Positions 44,884 to 53,082 of a DNA stretch of 64,000 nucleotides are shown piece by piece. Within the stretch, counting starts at the first letter, position 1. Every line of letters begins with the position of its first letter. The position numbers and the translations under genes are program-made. A model generated the notes under the pieces. The model had not been told where the DNA came from. It saw only the letters and a list, made by a program, of their open reading frames with translations, and searched no databases. This DNA comes from Halomonas socia. Its GTDB lineage: Bacteria > Pseudomonadota > Gammaproteobacteria > Pseudomonadales > Halomonadaceae. Where the stretch lies: contig NZ_CP048812.1 in assembly GCF_010977575.1 (NCBI RefSeq), positions 2,108,001-2,172,000 on the forward strand, read 5' to 3'.

Positions 44884-46170
44884 CTATCCGCGCAGCAGGT
44901 TGGGCAGGTACATGGCGACCGACGGGAACAGAATCAGCACGATGGCCATCAGGAACATGAAGCCGACGTAGGGCAAGGCGCCCAGCATCACGTCGTTGAA
45001 GGGGCCGCCTTGGCGAACCCCCTGCACCACGTAGAGGTTGAGGCCTACCGGCGGGGTGATCAGCGCCATCTCGATTAGCAGGATCAGCAGGATGCCGAAC
45101 CACACCGGATCAAAACCCATGGCGATCACGATCGGCGCCACGATGGGGATGGTGATCACCATCAGCGACAGCGTCTCGATGAAAAAGCCCAGGACGATGT
45201 AGAGCACGATCACCAGCATCAGCGTTGAGTAGGGCCCGAGGCCCGCTGATTCCAGAAAACCGGCAAGCTCTCGCGTTACGCCGGTGGAGGCCAGCACGAA
45301 ATTGAGGAAATACGAGGCGATGATGATCAGCATGATCATGCCAGTGGTACGCATGGTGCCGTCCAGCGCCTCGACGATGATGCCAAGCGACAGCTTGCGC
45401 ATGAACAGTGCGATCAGCAGCGCGCCGATCACCCCCAGGGAGGCAGCCTCGGTGGGGGTCGCCCAGCCGGCATAGATCGAGCCCACCACGATGCCGAACA
45501 GGGTCAGCACCGGCATCAGGTGCTTGAGCCCCGAGAAACGCTCGCCCCAGGTGTGGTGCGTGCTGGGGCCGCCGAGGCTTGGGCGCCACAGGCAGATCAG
45601 CGCGGTACCGGCCATGAACAGCACCGCCAGCAGCAGCCCGGGAAGCAGCCCCGCCGCAAACAGCTGAGGAATGGAGGTCTCGGTCAGAAAACCGTAGACA
45701 ATCAGGTTGATGGAGGGAGGAATCATGATCCCCAGGGTGCCTCCGGCGGCAATCGAGCCGGTGAATAGCTTGGGATCGTATTTCATCTCCTTGCCCTGGG
45801 GGATCGCCACGGTGCCGATGGTGGCGGCGGTGGCCACGCTGGAGCCCGAGGTGGCGGAAAATAGCGTAGCGGTGCCGATATTGGCATGCAGCAAGCCGCC
45901 CGGCAGCCACGACAGCCAGCTCTCGAGGGCGCGGTAGGTGCCCTTGGCAATGCCGGTACGTACCAGGATCTCGCCGAGCAGAATGAACAGCGGAATGGCG
46001 ATCAGCAGGAAGCTGTCCGAGGCCGACCACAGGACGTCGCCCATGGCTCTGACCAGCGGAAAGGGGGAAAAGAACTCATCCAGGAAAAGCCCCAGTGCAA
46101 TAAGCGTTGCCGCGACCGGTACGCTGATCAGCAAGAGGACAAGGAGAACCAGCAGTGCGAGCAGGATCAT
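44884..46170 (-). CDS. TRAP transporter large permease (DctM)
   Basis: A 428-residue membrane protein with about twelve segments, the channel subunit of a TRAP importer. LLIAIPLFILLGEILVRTGIAKG, SATSGSSVATAATIGTVAIP, GGTLGIMIPPSINLIVYG and LITPPVGLNLYVVQG are typical DctM blocks. Its start overlaps the DctQ stop (ATGA). With DctQ and the receptor it imports an organic acid or zwitterion driven by Na+. Inner membrane. Confidence 0.95.
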   Translation of the reverse strand: MILLALLVLLVLLLISVPVAATLIALGLFLDEFFSPFPLVRAMGDVLWSASDSFLLIAIPLFILLGEILVRTGIAKGTYRALESWLSWLPGGLLHANIGTATLFSATSGSSVATAATIGTVAIPQGKEMKYDPKLFTGSIAAGGTLGIMIPPSINLIVYGFLTETSIPQLFAAGLLPGLLLAVLFMAGTALICLWRPSLGGPSTHHTWGERFSGLKHLMPVLTLFGIVVGSIYAGWATPTEAASLGVIGALLIALFMRKLSLGIIVEALDGTMRTTGMIMLIIIASYFLNFVLASTGVTRELAGFLESAGLGPYSTLMLVIVLYIVLGFFIETLSLMVITIPIVAPIVIAMGFDPVWFGILLILLIEMALITPPVGLNLYVVQGVRQGGPFNDVMLGALPYVGFMFLMAIVLILFPSVAMYLPNLLRG

Positions 46171-46763
46171 GACAGGGGTTCCTTGTTTTCTTCACTTAAC
46201 TGCTCATCGAGCGTCGGGCTACCGGCGATCCGTTGAACACCGTCGATGTCTCCTCCCAGTAGGCCAAACAGCACGCGCAGGGTGACCAGGCCCACCGCAA
46301 CGCTGAACCAGGTCAGGCCGAGCAGCCACAGCGCTTGAGGTATCCAGATGGGGGTGCCGAGAGGCGTGTTGGCGGTGGCGCCGCCGGTATAAGAGACGCT
46401 GGTGATCTCGAAGGCCGCGCCTACCACTAGGATGCAGAACAGTGCCATGGCCAGCAGCGCGACCAGGTCCAGCAGACCGCGCACCTTGACGGGAAAATTC
46501 AGGTACAAGGCATCGATGCGGATATGTGCCTTGCGCATCAGGGTGTAGGCGAAGGACCAACTGGCGCTGATCGCCATGATATAGCCCGTGAGCTCGGTGG
46601 CATGTACGGCAGAACGTCCCATGAAGCGCCGCGACAGGACTTCTATCGTTACCATGGCTACGGTCACGAGGATCAGCACGCCACCGGCGCGCGCCAACCA
46701 CAGCGAGCCGATCTGGACTAAATCCAGCAGCTTGTCGAGGGTAGTGTTGACCCGTGCGAACAT
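46167..46763 (-). CDS. TRAP transporter small permease (DctQ)
   Basis: A 198-residue protein with four membrane segments (about residues 22-44, 53-72, 96-118 and 145-167), the small subunit of a TRAP transporter. RFMGRSAVHATELTGYIMAISASW and AHIRIDALYL are characteristic. GGAGAG precedes the start. The C-terminus runs about 20 residues past the last segment. It overlaps the large-subunit gene by 4 bases. A stable hairpin (46782-46804) separates it from the receptor gene upstream. Confidence 0.93.
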   Translation of the reverse strand: MFARVNTTLDKLLDLVQIGSLWLARAGGVLILVTVAMVTIEVLSRRFMGRSAVHATELTGYIMAISASWSFAYTLMRKAHIRIDALYLNFPVKVRGLLDLVALLAMALFCILVVGAAFEITSVSYTGGATANTPLGTPIWIPQALWLLGLTWFSVAVGLVTLRVLFGLLGGDIDGVQRIAGSPTLDEQLSEENKEPLS

Positions 46764-46781
46764 GTCTCTCTCCAGAACGAA

Positions 46782-46804
46782 ACCGGGCTGACTGGCAGCC
46801 CGGT
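46782..46804 (-). promoter_or_regulatory. Intercistronic hairpin after TRAP receptor gene
   Basis: Perfect 9-base arms (ACCGGGCTG and CAGCCCGGT) with a 5-base loop, between the receptor stop and the DctQ start, no T-run. Same placement as the hairpin behind the ABC binding-protein gene at 1591-1611. It likely raises the level of the receptor over the permease. Confidence 0.6.
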
Positions 46805-46826
46805 CGTCGACAATGATCCAGTGCGA

Positions 46827-47891
46827 TTACTTGGCCGCTGTCAGGCCGGTCACTGAACCAATGGTCTCGTTCCAGTGATCGACCCACTCCTGGTCAACGC
46901 GGTTCGCCCAGTTCGGCAGCAGGGTTTCCTGGAGGTGACGAGTGGCCTCGGCATAGTCCTCATCCGTTGCCTCGACCAGTACCATGCTGCCGGCATCGCC
47001 TCGCGTGCATTCGTCTTCGCCGGTCAGGCAGGCAATCCCCTCGCGGGTCTCCTCGACGGCAGACTCCCACACCGGGTTCTCGTAGTTGTCGCGGATCTCG
47101 CTCATCAGCCACTCCTGGGTCGCGCTGGAGAGCGACGCCCACTTGTTGCCGTTCATGGCCGTGACGACGTGGTCCCAGCCGCCGACCGGCAGTGGATACA
47201 GGTGCGTAGAGACCTCATGCCAGCCAGAGCTGAAGCCCGACAGTGAGCCGGTCACGGCACAGTCGACGACGCCGCGCTGAAGGGCGCCAGGCACTTCGCT
47301 GAAGTTGAGGGTGATCCCTTCGGCACCCAGCGCCTCAAGGAACTCGGCGGTGGTGCGCCCGCTGGCGCGTACCTTCTTGCCCGCCAGGTCCGAGAGGCCA
47401 TCGATCTCGACGTTGCAGAAGACCATCTGCGAGGGGTAGGGCACCACCGCCAGCAGTTGCGCATCCTGGTAGCGCTTGGCGAAGGCATCGGCCAGTACCG
47501 GGCGGAAAGCGTCCGCGACTTCCCTGGCAGTTGCCACATCCGGCGCCAGCATCGGCATATCCAGGCCTTCCAGCTCCGGGGCATCCTGCACGGCGTAGTT
47601 GATCACGGTAGAGGCGATCTCCACCACGTCGCGCCCCATCAGGCGATAGACCTCGCCACCGCCAAGGCCCATCTGGTCAAAGGTGGTGACGTCCGTCGCA
47701 ATGCGCTCGCCGGAGGCTTCCGGTATATGGCTCTCCCAGAAGGGGCGCTCGAAGTTCTGGTACAGCGACAGGCTGCTCCAACTGCCGACATAGGAAAGGC
47801 TGGTTTCGTCGATCTCCTGTGCCACGGCATGGGAGCCTGCGACTGCCAGGGTGACTGCAGCAGCGGAGACGAGGGAGTTTCTTGTAATCAT
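46827..47891 (-). CDS. TRAP transporter solute receptor (DctP family)
   Basis: A 354-residue periplasmic receptor with signal peptide MITRNSLVSAAAVTLAVAGSHAVAQ. The DctP core is visible: VVPYPSQMVFCNVEIDGLSDLAGKKVRASGRTT, with the conserved Arg that usually pairs with a ligand carboxylate, and TLNFSEVPGALQRGVVDCAVTGSLSG. A small Cys-containing loop (CLTGEDEC) near residue 295 is unusual. GAGGAAA lies before the ATG at 47891. The Arg suggests a carboxylate ligand; identity unknown. It is the second gene of the operon. Confidence 0.93.
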   Translation of the reverse strand: MITRNSLVSAAAVTLAVAGSHAVAQEIDETSLSYVGSWSSLSLYQNFERPFWESHIPEASGERIATDVTTFDQMGLGGGEVYRLMGRDVVEIASTVINYAVQDAPELEGLDMPMLAPDVATAREVADAFRPVLADAFAKRYQDAQLLAVVPYPSQMVFCNVEIDGLSDLAGKKVRASGRTTAEFLEALGAEGITLNFSEVPGALQRGVVDCAVTGSLSGFSSGWHEVSTHLYPLPVGGWDHVVTAMNGNKWASLSSATQEWLMSEIRDNYENPVWESAVEETREGIACLTGEDECTRGDAGSMVLVEATDEDYAEATRHLQETLLPNWANRVDQEWVDHWNETIGSVTGLTAAK

Positions 47892-47925
47892 CGAATTTTC
47901 CTCACTTTCTTGGGTTTGTGTAGAG

Positions 47926-48729
47926 CTAAAACAGGGACAGGTGGCTGTCAGGAATATCGGTGAGCAGCATATGCCCTGGGCTGTGGGTGATAGCGAACTC
48001 GATACCCGCATCGATCAACACCTGCTGCGGGGTCACGCCGCAGGCCCAGAAAAGCGGTAGCTCGTCATCAGCTACTGACACGCTATCCCCGTAGTCGGGG
48101 GAGTCGATGTTGGTGATACCTATCAGGGTGGGATCCCCAAGGTGTACCGGGGAGCCGTGGGCCTGGGGGTAGCGGGTGGTGATCTGGATGGCACGAATGG
48201 CATCGACCGCCGAGTAGGGGCGCATCGACACCACCAGGTTGCCGCCAAATCTCCCCGCGGTGGTGAGGGGGATCGTGGTGTTGAACATGGGCACGTTGCG
48301 GCCTTGATCGATATGCCGCACCCCGAGCCCGGCGTGCTGCAAGGCATGCTCGAAGGTAAACGAGCAGCCCAGTGCAATGGTCACCAGGTCATCACGCCAC
48401 ACGGCGGCTACCTCTGCGACGCTGTCGCTTGCCTGGCCGTTGCGATAAACGCGATAGGCGGGCACGTCTCGGGCAATATCCATGTCATCGCCGAGCGCCT
48501 CACACCCCCTCGCTCCCGGCTCACTGACCACTAGTACCGGACACGGTTTGGGATTGGCCTGGCAAAAGCGCAGAAAGCCGTTGGCCTGAGCCTCGGGCAG
48601 GATCACCAGGTTGACCTGCACGAAGCCATTGGCCAGGCCTGTGGTAGGCCCTGTCAGTGCACCTTCTCTGGCGGCGAGGCGAACGGCCAGTGGGGTCGAA
48701 TAAGTATCTAGCGGGATAGTGGACGACAT
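47926..48729 (-). CDS. Putative hydro-lyase, DUF1445/UPF0317 (D-glutamate cyclase-like)
   Basis: A 267-residue protein of the DUF1445 family. GLANGFVQVNLVILPEAQANGFLRFCQANPKPCPV, the RVYRNG block, DLVTIALGCSFTFEHAL with the conserved Cys-Ser, and ITHSPGHMLLTDI are typical. It is annotated by homology as a hydro-lyase, and the same domain occurs in D-glutamate cyclases of animals. GAGGCAGA precedes the ATG at 48729. As the first gene after the LysR regulator, in an operon with TRAP, DUF2848 and amidase genes, it may act on a cyclic or D-amino acid-like intermediate; this is inference. Confidence 0.88.
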   Translation of the reverse strand: MSSTIPLDTYSTPLAVRLAAREGALTGPTTGLANGFVQVNLVILPEAQANGFLRFCQANPKPCPVLVVSEPGARGCEALGDDMDIARDVPAYRVYRNGQASDSVAEVAAVWRDDLVTIALGCSFTFEHALQHAGLGVRHIDQGRNVPMFNTTIPLTTAGRFGGNLVVSMRPYSAVDAIRAIQITTRYPQAHGSPVHLGDPTLIGITNIDSPDYGDSVSVADDELPLFWACGVTPQQVLIDAGIEFAITHSPGHMLLTDIPDSHLSLF

Positions 48730-48800
48730 GGGGATCTGCCTCTGAATGCACGCCAATACAGTTAAGGCAGAAACGATGATTTATACAATTCGAAAATTAA

Positions 48801-48836
48801 GATCAGAATTGATCAATAATTTGGATCAATGATTTG
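48801..48836. promoter_or_regulatory. Tandem GATCAAT repeats before the TRAP/amidase operon
   Basis: Two adjacent 13-base units, GATCAATAATTTG (48811-48823) and GATCAATGATTTG (48824-48836), differ at one base; a partial third unit GATCAGAATT precedes them. They also form the palindrome ATTGATCAAT (48808-48817). They lie 72-107 bases before the hydro-lyase start, above a TATAAA box (48780-48785, minus strand) that lacks a good -35, as expected for an activator site. The LysR protein encoded next door is the likely binder. Confidence 0.5.
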
Positions 48837-48860
48837 AGTCAGTAGACATGTCTGGCGGAG

Positions 48861-49751
48861 TCAGGTATCGACGTTGCATTCGGAGACGGTGTGAAAAGAG
48901 AGCTCGGCCACGGCGTGCACGACATTGCCGCCTGGTGCCGCGCCGTAGGCCGCATTGAAGACCAGGTCTGGAATCGACACCTCGACCTCGAACTGCTTGA
49001 GTCGCCCTGCCGCCAGTTCCTGCTGAATGATCTCGCGGGGCAGGGCGCTGATGCCGATGCCGTCGACCGTCATGCGGATGATGGTGGAGAGTGACGAGCT
49101 CGAGTGAATCTGGGTGGAGTGATTCATGGGGTCCACCAGGGAGCGGATGTTGGTGTAGGGTTCGCTCTTGCGTGGATAGGTGATGATCGGCCACTTGGCT
49201 AGATCGGCTGGTGACAGGGGGGCCTCGGGAATCGCCAGGCGGGGACTCGCCACCCATACCAGCGAGTAGCGGCAGAGGCGTCGGTTGATCATGCCCGGTT
49301 GATTTACCTTGCCCATCAGGAAGGCGATGTCGATATCGTGATTCGCCACCTTGTCGGCCAGATTGACGGAAATGTCGACATCAAGTTCCAAGTTGATCGC
49401 CGGGTAGGCCTCGCTGACGCGCTCTATCATCTGCGGTAGCCAGGTATGCGCGATGGTTTCCGATACGCCCAGGCGAATGGTGCCGTGGATGGCCGTTGGC
49501 GTGGCCACCACCTGCAACATCTCGCTATGCAGGTTCAGCATCTTCTCGGCATATACCAGCAGCTCGCGCCCCTTAGCGGTCAACTTCACATGCCGGCCTA
49601 TCCGGTCGAACAGCTCCACGCCCAACTGATCCTCGAGCCCCGCAATGCGTGCCGATACCGACGGCTGGGAAGCATACAAGCGCTTGGCAGCCGCTCGGAA
49701 ACTGCCCAGCCGGGCGATCCAGACAAAGGTTTCCAGCGTGCGAATGTTCAT
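48861..49751 (-). CDS. LysR-family transcriptional regulator of the TRAP/amidase operon
   Basis: A 296-residue LysR protein. The N-terminal helix-turn-helix (LGSFRAAAKRLYASQPSVSARIAGLEDQLG, residues 15-45) is followed by the effector domain (GTIRLGVSETIAHTWLPQMIERVSEAYP). The start at 49751 gives the classic opening MNIRTLETFVWIARLGSF. It is encoded directly upstream of, and in the same direction as, the hydro-lyase/TRAP/amidase operon, with repeat elements between; activation by the imported substrate is expected but inferred. Confidence 0.93.
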   Translation of the reverse strand: MNIRTLETFVWIARLGSFRAAAKRLYASQPSVSARIAGLEDQLGVELFDRIGRHVKLTAKGRELLVYAEKMLNLHSEMLQVVATPTAIHGTIRLGVSETIAHTWLPQMIERVSEAYPAINLELDVDISVNLADKVANHDIDIAFLMGKVNQPGMINRRLCRYSLVWVASPRLAIPEAPLSPADLAKWPIITYPRKSEPYTNIRSLVDPMNHSTQIHSSSSLSTIIRMTVDGIGISALPREIIQQELAAGRLKQFEVEVSIPDLVFNAAYGAAPGGNVVHAVAELSFHTVSECNVDT

Positions 49752-49920
49752 CGGCATCCAGCTCCTGAAACGGGTTGCATTGCCAGCACATGACGACACC
49801 GCAGCGGGGCGTGCCTGTCGTCGGGCCCGGCACTGGGAGCATGCCAGAGTGGATGTGCGGGTGGTATCTTAGCCGGTATCAGTTTCGAACCGTCAGAACG
49901 CAATCTGTTAGCGAGGCCCC

Positions 49921-50652
49921 ATGAATCCCACCATCGAACTGTTGAAATCCCACCGCTCGATACGCAAGTTTACTGACCAGAAGATTCCTCGCGAGCTGCT
50001 GCTGGAGCTGATTCGGGCTGGCCAGGCGGCGGCAACGTCGAGCCATGTCCAGGCCTATAGCGTCATCCATGTCACCGACCCCGCCAAGCGCGAGATGATC
50101 GCCGAGCTGGCCGGTGGCCAAGGCTATATCGCAAGTTGTTCGGACTTCCTGGTGTTCTGCGCCGATATGAAACGCCCCACCGAGGCCTCCGAGCGCACCG
50201 GCGCCAAGGTCGTGCGTGGCATGACCGAGCAACTGCTGGTGGCCAGCGTGGATGCTGCCCTGATGGCCCAGAACGTGGTGGTGGCTGCTGAATCCGAGGG
50301 GCTGGGTATCTGCTATATCGGTGGCCTTCGCAACAGCCCGCAGCAGATCAGCGAGCTGCTCGAGCTGCCGGACCATGTCTATCCGGTGTTCGGCCTGTGT
50401 CTCGGTTACCCGGCCCACGACCCTGACGTCAAGCCGCGCCTGCCGGTGGAAGCGATCCTGATGGAAAATACCTACCGTGACGACGATGGTCAGGTCGCGG
50501 CCTTCGACGCCACCATGAACCGTTACTACAGCGAGCGCAGCGGCGGTAACAAGGACACCGACTGGTCACGCAACCTGCAGCCGCTGTTCGATACCAAGCT
50601 GCGTCCGCATATGCGCGATTTCCTGGTCAAGCGCGGCTTCGAGATGAAATGA
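49921..50652 (+). CDS. NfsA-like oxygen-insensitive nitroreductase/flavin reductase
   Basis: A 243-residue FMN enzyme of the nitroreductase family. The opening IELLKSHRSIRKFTDQKIP with the FMN-binding HRSxR, then AATSSHVQAYSVIHV, SEGLGICYIGGLRN and FGLCLGYPAHDPDVKPRLP, match NfsA and the Frp-type flavin reductases. The C-terminal extension (WSRNLQPLFDTKLRPHMRDFLVKRGF) is also as in NfsA. It uses NADPH to reduce nitro compounds, quinones or free flavin. It lies divergent from the LysR gene with 169 bases between them, so shared control is possible. Confidence 0.92.
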   Translation: MNPTIELLKSHRSIRKFTDQKIPRELLLELIRAGQAAATSSHVQAYSVIHVTDPAKREMIAELAGGQGYIASCSDFLVFCADMKRPTEASERTGAKVVRGMTEQLLVASVDAALMAQNVVVAAESEGLGICYIGGLRNSPQQISELLELPDHVYPVFGLCLGYPAHDPDVKPRLPVEAILMENTYRDDDGQVAAFDATMNRYYSERSGGNKDTDWSRNLQPLFDTKLRPHMRDFLVKRGFEMK

Positions 50653-50803
50653 CGCGGCAGCTGATCTGGCTGAGGGGCGCATCGTCATGGCTGTGAGGAT
50701 TCTCCGCGATCCTTGCACGATCCTCTCAATATGCAGCATGCGAGATTGTGCGAGGGACTGCCTGGGGGTAGCTTGATACTCCTACGGATACAGGAGCACG
50801 GCG

Positions 50804-51745
50804 ATGGCGATGGACAAACCGCCCTTTGCAGAAGTCAGTCGTCTGATAGAACGGTTCTGCCCGCATAGTGATGGGTGCGATACGACTCCGATACCCGGGA
50901 TGATGCTGTATCGCGCGGATGCGCCGACCGCGGCCATGCCGGCGATCTTCGAGCCCATGCTGTGCTTTATCGTGCAGGGTCGCAAACGCACCATGCTCGG
51001 TGATCGCTGCTTCGAGTATGGCGCGGGGGACTATCTGATTGCCTCGGTGGATCTGACCATCAGTGGCGAAGTCATCGAGGCGAGTCCCGAGCAGCCCTAC
51101 CTGGCCTGTGCCCTGCGGCTCGATACGACGAAACTGGCCGAACTGCTGCTCGCCATGCCGGAGCAGCCCGTCTCGAATCGCCCCTGCTCGGGCATGGCGA
51201 TGTGCCAACTATCGCCGCAACTGCTGGATGCCCTGACCCGGCTGCTACGCCTGCTCGAGCGTCCGCAGGATATCGCCATTCTAGCGCCGCTGATCGAGCG
51301 AGAGATCCTCTATCTACTGCTACGCAGCGAGCAGGGCGAGGCACTGCGTCAGATCGCGCTGGGTGAGAGTCATCTGACCCAGGTCAGCAAGGCGATTACC
51401 TGGATTCGCGGCCACTATGCCGACCCGCTGCGTATCGATGCCGTGGCCAAGGTGGTCAATATGAGCCCGTCGTCGCTTCACCGCCATTTCAAGTCGGTCA
51501 CGGCGATGAGTCCGCTGCAGTACCAGAAGCAGATTCGCCTGCAGGAAGCGCGGCGCTTGCTGCTGACCCAGCAGGCAGATGCTGCAAGCGTCGGCTTCAC
51601 GGTGGGCTACCAGAGTCCATCGCAATTCAGCCGCGAGTACTCGAGGATGTTCGGGGCGCCACCGCGCAAGGATATCGCCTCGATCCGGCGCAGCGTGCCA
51701 AGCGCGGTGGGCGTCGCCAATGCCGGCACGCTCGGTGCCGCCTGA
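50804..51745 (+). CDS. AraC-family regulator (AraC_N type)
   Basis: A 313-residue regulator. Residues about 25-190 form an AraC_N-type sensor (PMLCFIVQGRKRTMLGDRCFEYGAGDYLIASVDLTISGEV), and the C-terminal 100 residues hold two helix-turn-helix units (IDAVAKVVNMSPSSLHRHFK and ASVGFTVGYQSPSQFSREYSRMFG). AGGAG lies 7 bases before the ATG. Members with this N-terminal domain often control nearby oxidoreductase genes; here the nearest is the nitroreductase upstream. The ligand is unknown. Confidence 0.92.
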   Translation: MAMDKPPFAEVSRLIERFCPHSDGCDTTPIPGMMLYRADAPTAAMPAIFEPMLCFIVQGRKRTMLGDRCFEYGAGDYLIASVDLTISGEVIEASPEQPYLACALRLDTTKLAELLLAMPEQPVSNRPCSGMAMCQLSPQLLDALTRLLRLLERPQDIAILAPLIEREILYLLLRSEQGEALRQIALGESHLTQVSKAITWIRGHYADPLRIDAVAKVVNMSPSSLHRHFKSVTAMSPLQYQKQIRLQEARRLLLTQQADAASVGFTVGYQSPSQFSREYSRMFGAPPRKDIASIRRSVPSAVGVANAGTLGAA

Positions 51746-51871
51746 GCCAAGCGCCATGCCCAGGTGGGCGCCAGGGTATCCAAGTACACAGGCCTCGTCA
51801 TACTCGAAGTCCATCAGGCGGCCATCATTGCCAGGCTACAGGGCATCGGCGCGGCGCTCGTCAGTTAGGGC

Positions 51872-52735
51872 TCAGGCAGGAGCGCCTGATGCTGGCATCT
51901 CCAGCAGCAGCGGCTCGCCTGCCAGACCCTGCTGCAGACGGGTAGCGAGGACCTCTAAGATGCCGTCGTGCTCACCCACCAAGCGCGTGGTGGTGACGTT
52001 GAGAGCGGGGGCGTGAGCCATCGCCTGGTCGCAGATCTCGGCAATATCGCCGCCCTCGCCAGCGTGGCGCCCCGGGGAGAGAAACAGCATGGCCAGGATC
52101 ATCTCGCCCTGGGCCATGGCAGGAGCGGCCAGCAGGTCTTCCAGCAGTGGCTCGTTGAAGCGGTAGGCGTCGCCGTCGCGGCGCTCCATGGAGGCAAAGG
52201 TGACGCAGTCGACCTCCCCGGCGAGCAGCACGCTGAGCTGGCCGGCAAGGTAGTTGCGCACCGCCGTGACTTCGGGAATTGGACTGCCGTGATCGACCAG
52301 TACCACCTTGGGGCGTGCCAGGCCCGGCATACGCTCGCGCACATTCTCCGCCAGTAGCTGGGCCAGACGCAGGTCCAGCGGCGCCTGGCTGTCGACCAGC
52401 GGCAGCGCCACCTTGATGCTCAGTTGGGGATGGTTGGCCTGCACCTCGGCCAGGCGCTCCGGCAGGTAACGGGTCAATGCCTGGCTGGGGCCGAAGAAAA
52501 ACGGCACGATCACCAGTTCGGTGACGCCCTGGACGGCGGCCTGCTCGGCCAGCGGCCCCATCGATACCGCCTTGCGGCCGTCGAGCTGCTCGGGAGGGAT
52601 CTTGTAGGAGTGCAGCAGCGAGGCGGCCTCGATGGCCTCGCCGCTGGCCTGGCTGAGTTCATCGGCCAGGCGACGCAGGTTGAGGGTGGCCTGGGGGCGC
52701 AGTGAGCCGTTGTCGACGAGCAGAATCTTGCGCAT
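51872..52735 (-). CDS. CbiX-like chelatase, two-lobe
   Basis: A 287-residue protein made of two CbiX-type lobes (residues about 1-130 and 145-280). CbiX and SirB insert cobalt or iron into sirohydrochlorin with two His ligands. The second lobe keeps VLVDHGSPIPEVTAVRN, but the first lobe reads LLVDNGSLRPQATLNL, with Asn in place of the metal-binding His of the HGS motif. The second conserved segment LSPGRHAGEGGDI is intact in the second lobe. The start at 52735 begins directly with the core fold. No siroheme or cobalamin genes lie nearby, so the physiological role is uncertain. Confidence 0.82.
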   Translation of the reverse strand: MRKILLVDNGSLRPQATLNLRRLADELSQASGEAIEAASLLHSYKIPPEQLDGRKAVSMGPLAEQAAVQGVTELVIVPFFFGPSQALTRYLPERLAEVQANHPQLSIKVALPLVDSQAPLDLRLAQLLAENVRERMPGLARPKVVLVDHGSPIPEVTAVRNYLAGQLSVLLAGEVDCVTFASMERRDGDAYRFNEPLLEDLLAAPAMAQGEMILAMLFLSPGRHAGEGGDIAEICDQAMAHAPALNVTTTRLVGEHDGILEVLATRLQQGLAGEPLLLEMPASGAPA

Positions 52736-52897
52736 GCATGCCTCTTGGCTGGCGCAGGCCGGGACGGCACTGCACATGACGGGAGTCGCTATCACACTAC
52801 CCGCAGCGATCATCGGTCAAGCGGGCGATACCTACCAGCGCGTCGCATGACGGCACTGCTAGGAGAGTGGTAGCTCAGTATTGGGTATGTGCCCATG

Positions 52898-52921
52898 GAT
52901 ATTTCCCAGTAGGGAAATATC
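52898..52921. promoter_or_regulatory. Perfect palindrome 1 upstream of the deaminase gene
   Basis: Arms GATATTTCCC and GGGAAATATC around AGTA, a perfect 24-base palindrome about 160 bases before the deaminase start. A second site of the same TTTCCC-N4-GGGAAA form lies 49 bases further on. This is a typical operator layout for a dimeric regulator; the regulator is not encoded nearby. Confidence 0.6.
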
Positions 52922-52949
52922 GCAAGAAAGGCGTAATGGGATGGCATGT

Positions 52950-52967
52950 TTTTCCCTTTAGGGAAAA
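52950..52967. promoter_or_regulatory. Perfect palindrome 2 upstream of the deaminase gene
   Basis: Arms TTTTCCC and GGGAAAA around TTTA, sharing TTTCCC-N4-GGGAAA with the palindrome at 52898-52921. It lies 116 bases before the deaminase ATG. The region from 52736 to 53082 otherwise contains no gene. Confidence 0.6.
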
Positions 52968-53082
52968 CCATCCTGAACCGCCGGGTGGAGGCGGTCTGCG
53001 ACTGGCGGCTCGATGCCGCTACTCCGCGTATGTAGTAGCCTGATAGCCACTACAGGACGGCTAATCGATTTTTGGAGGCGCG

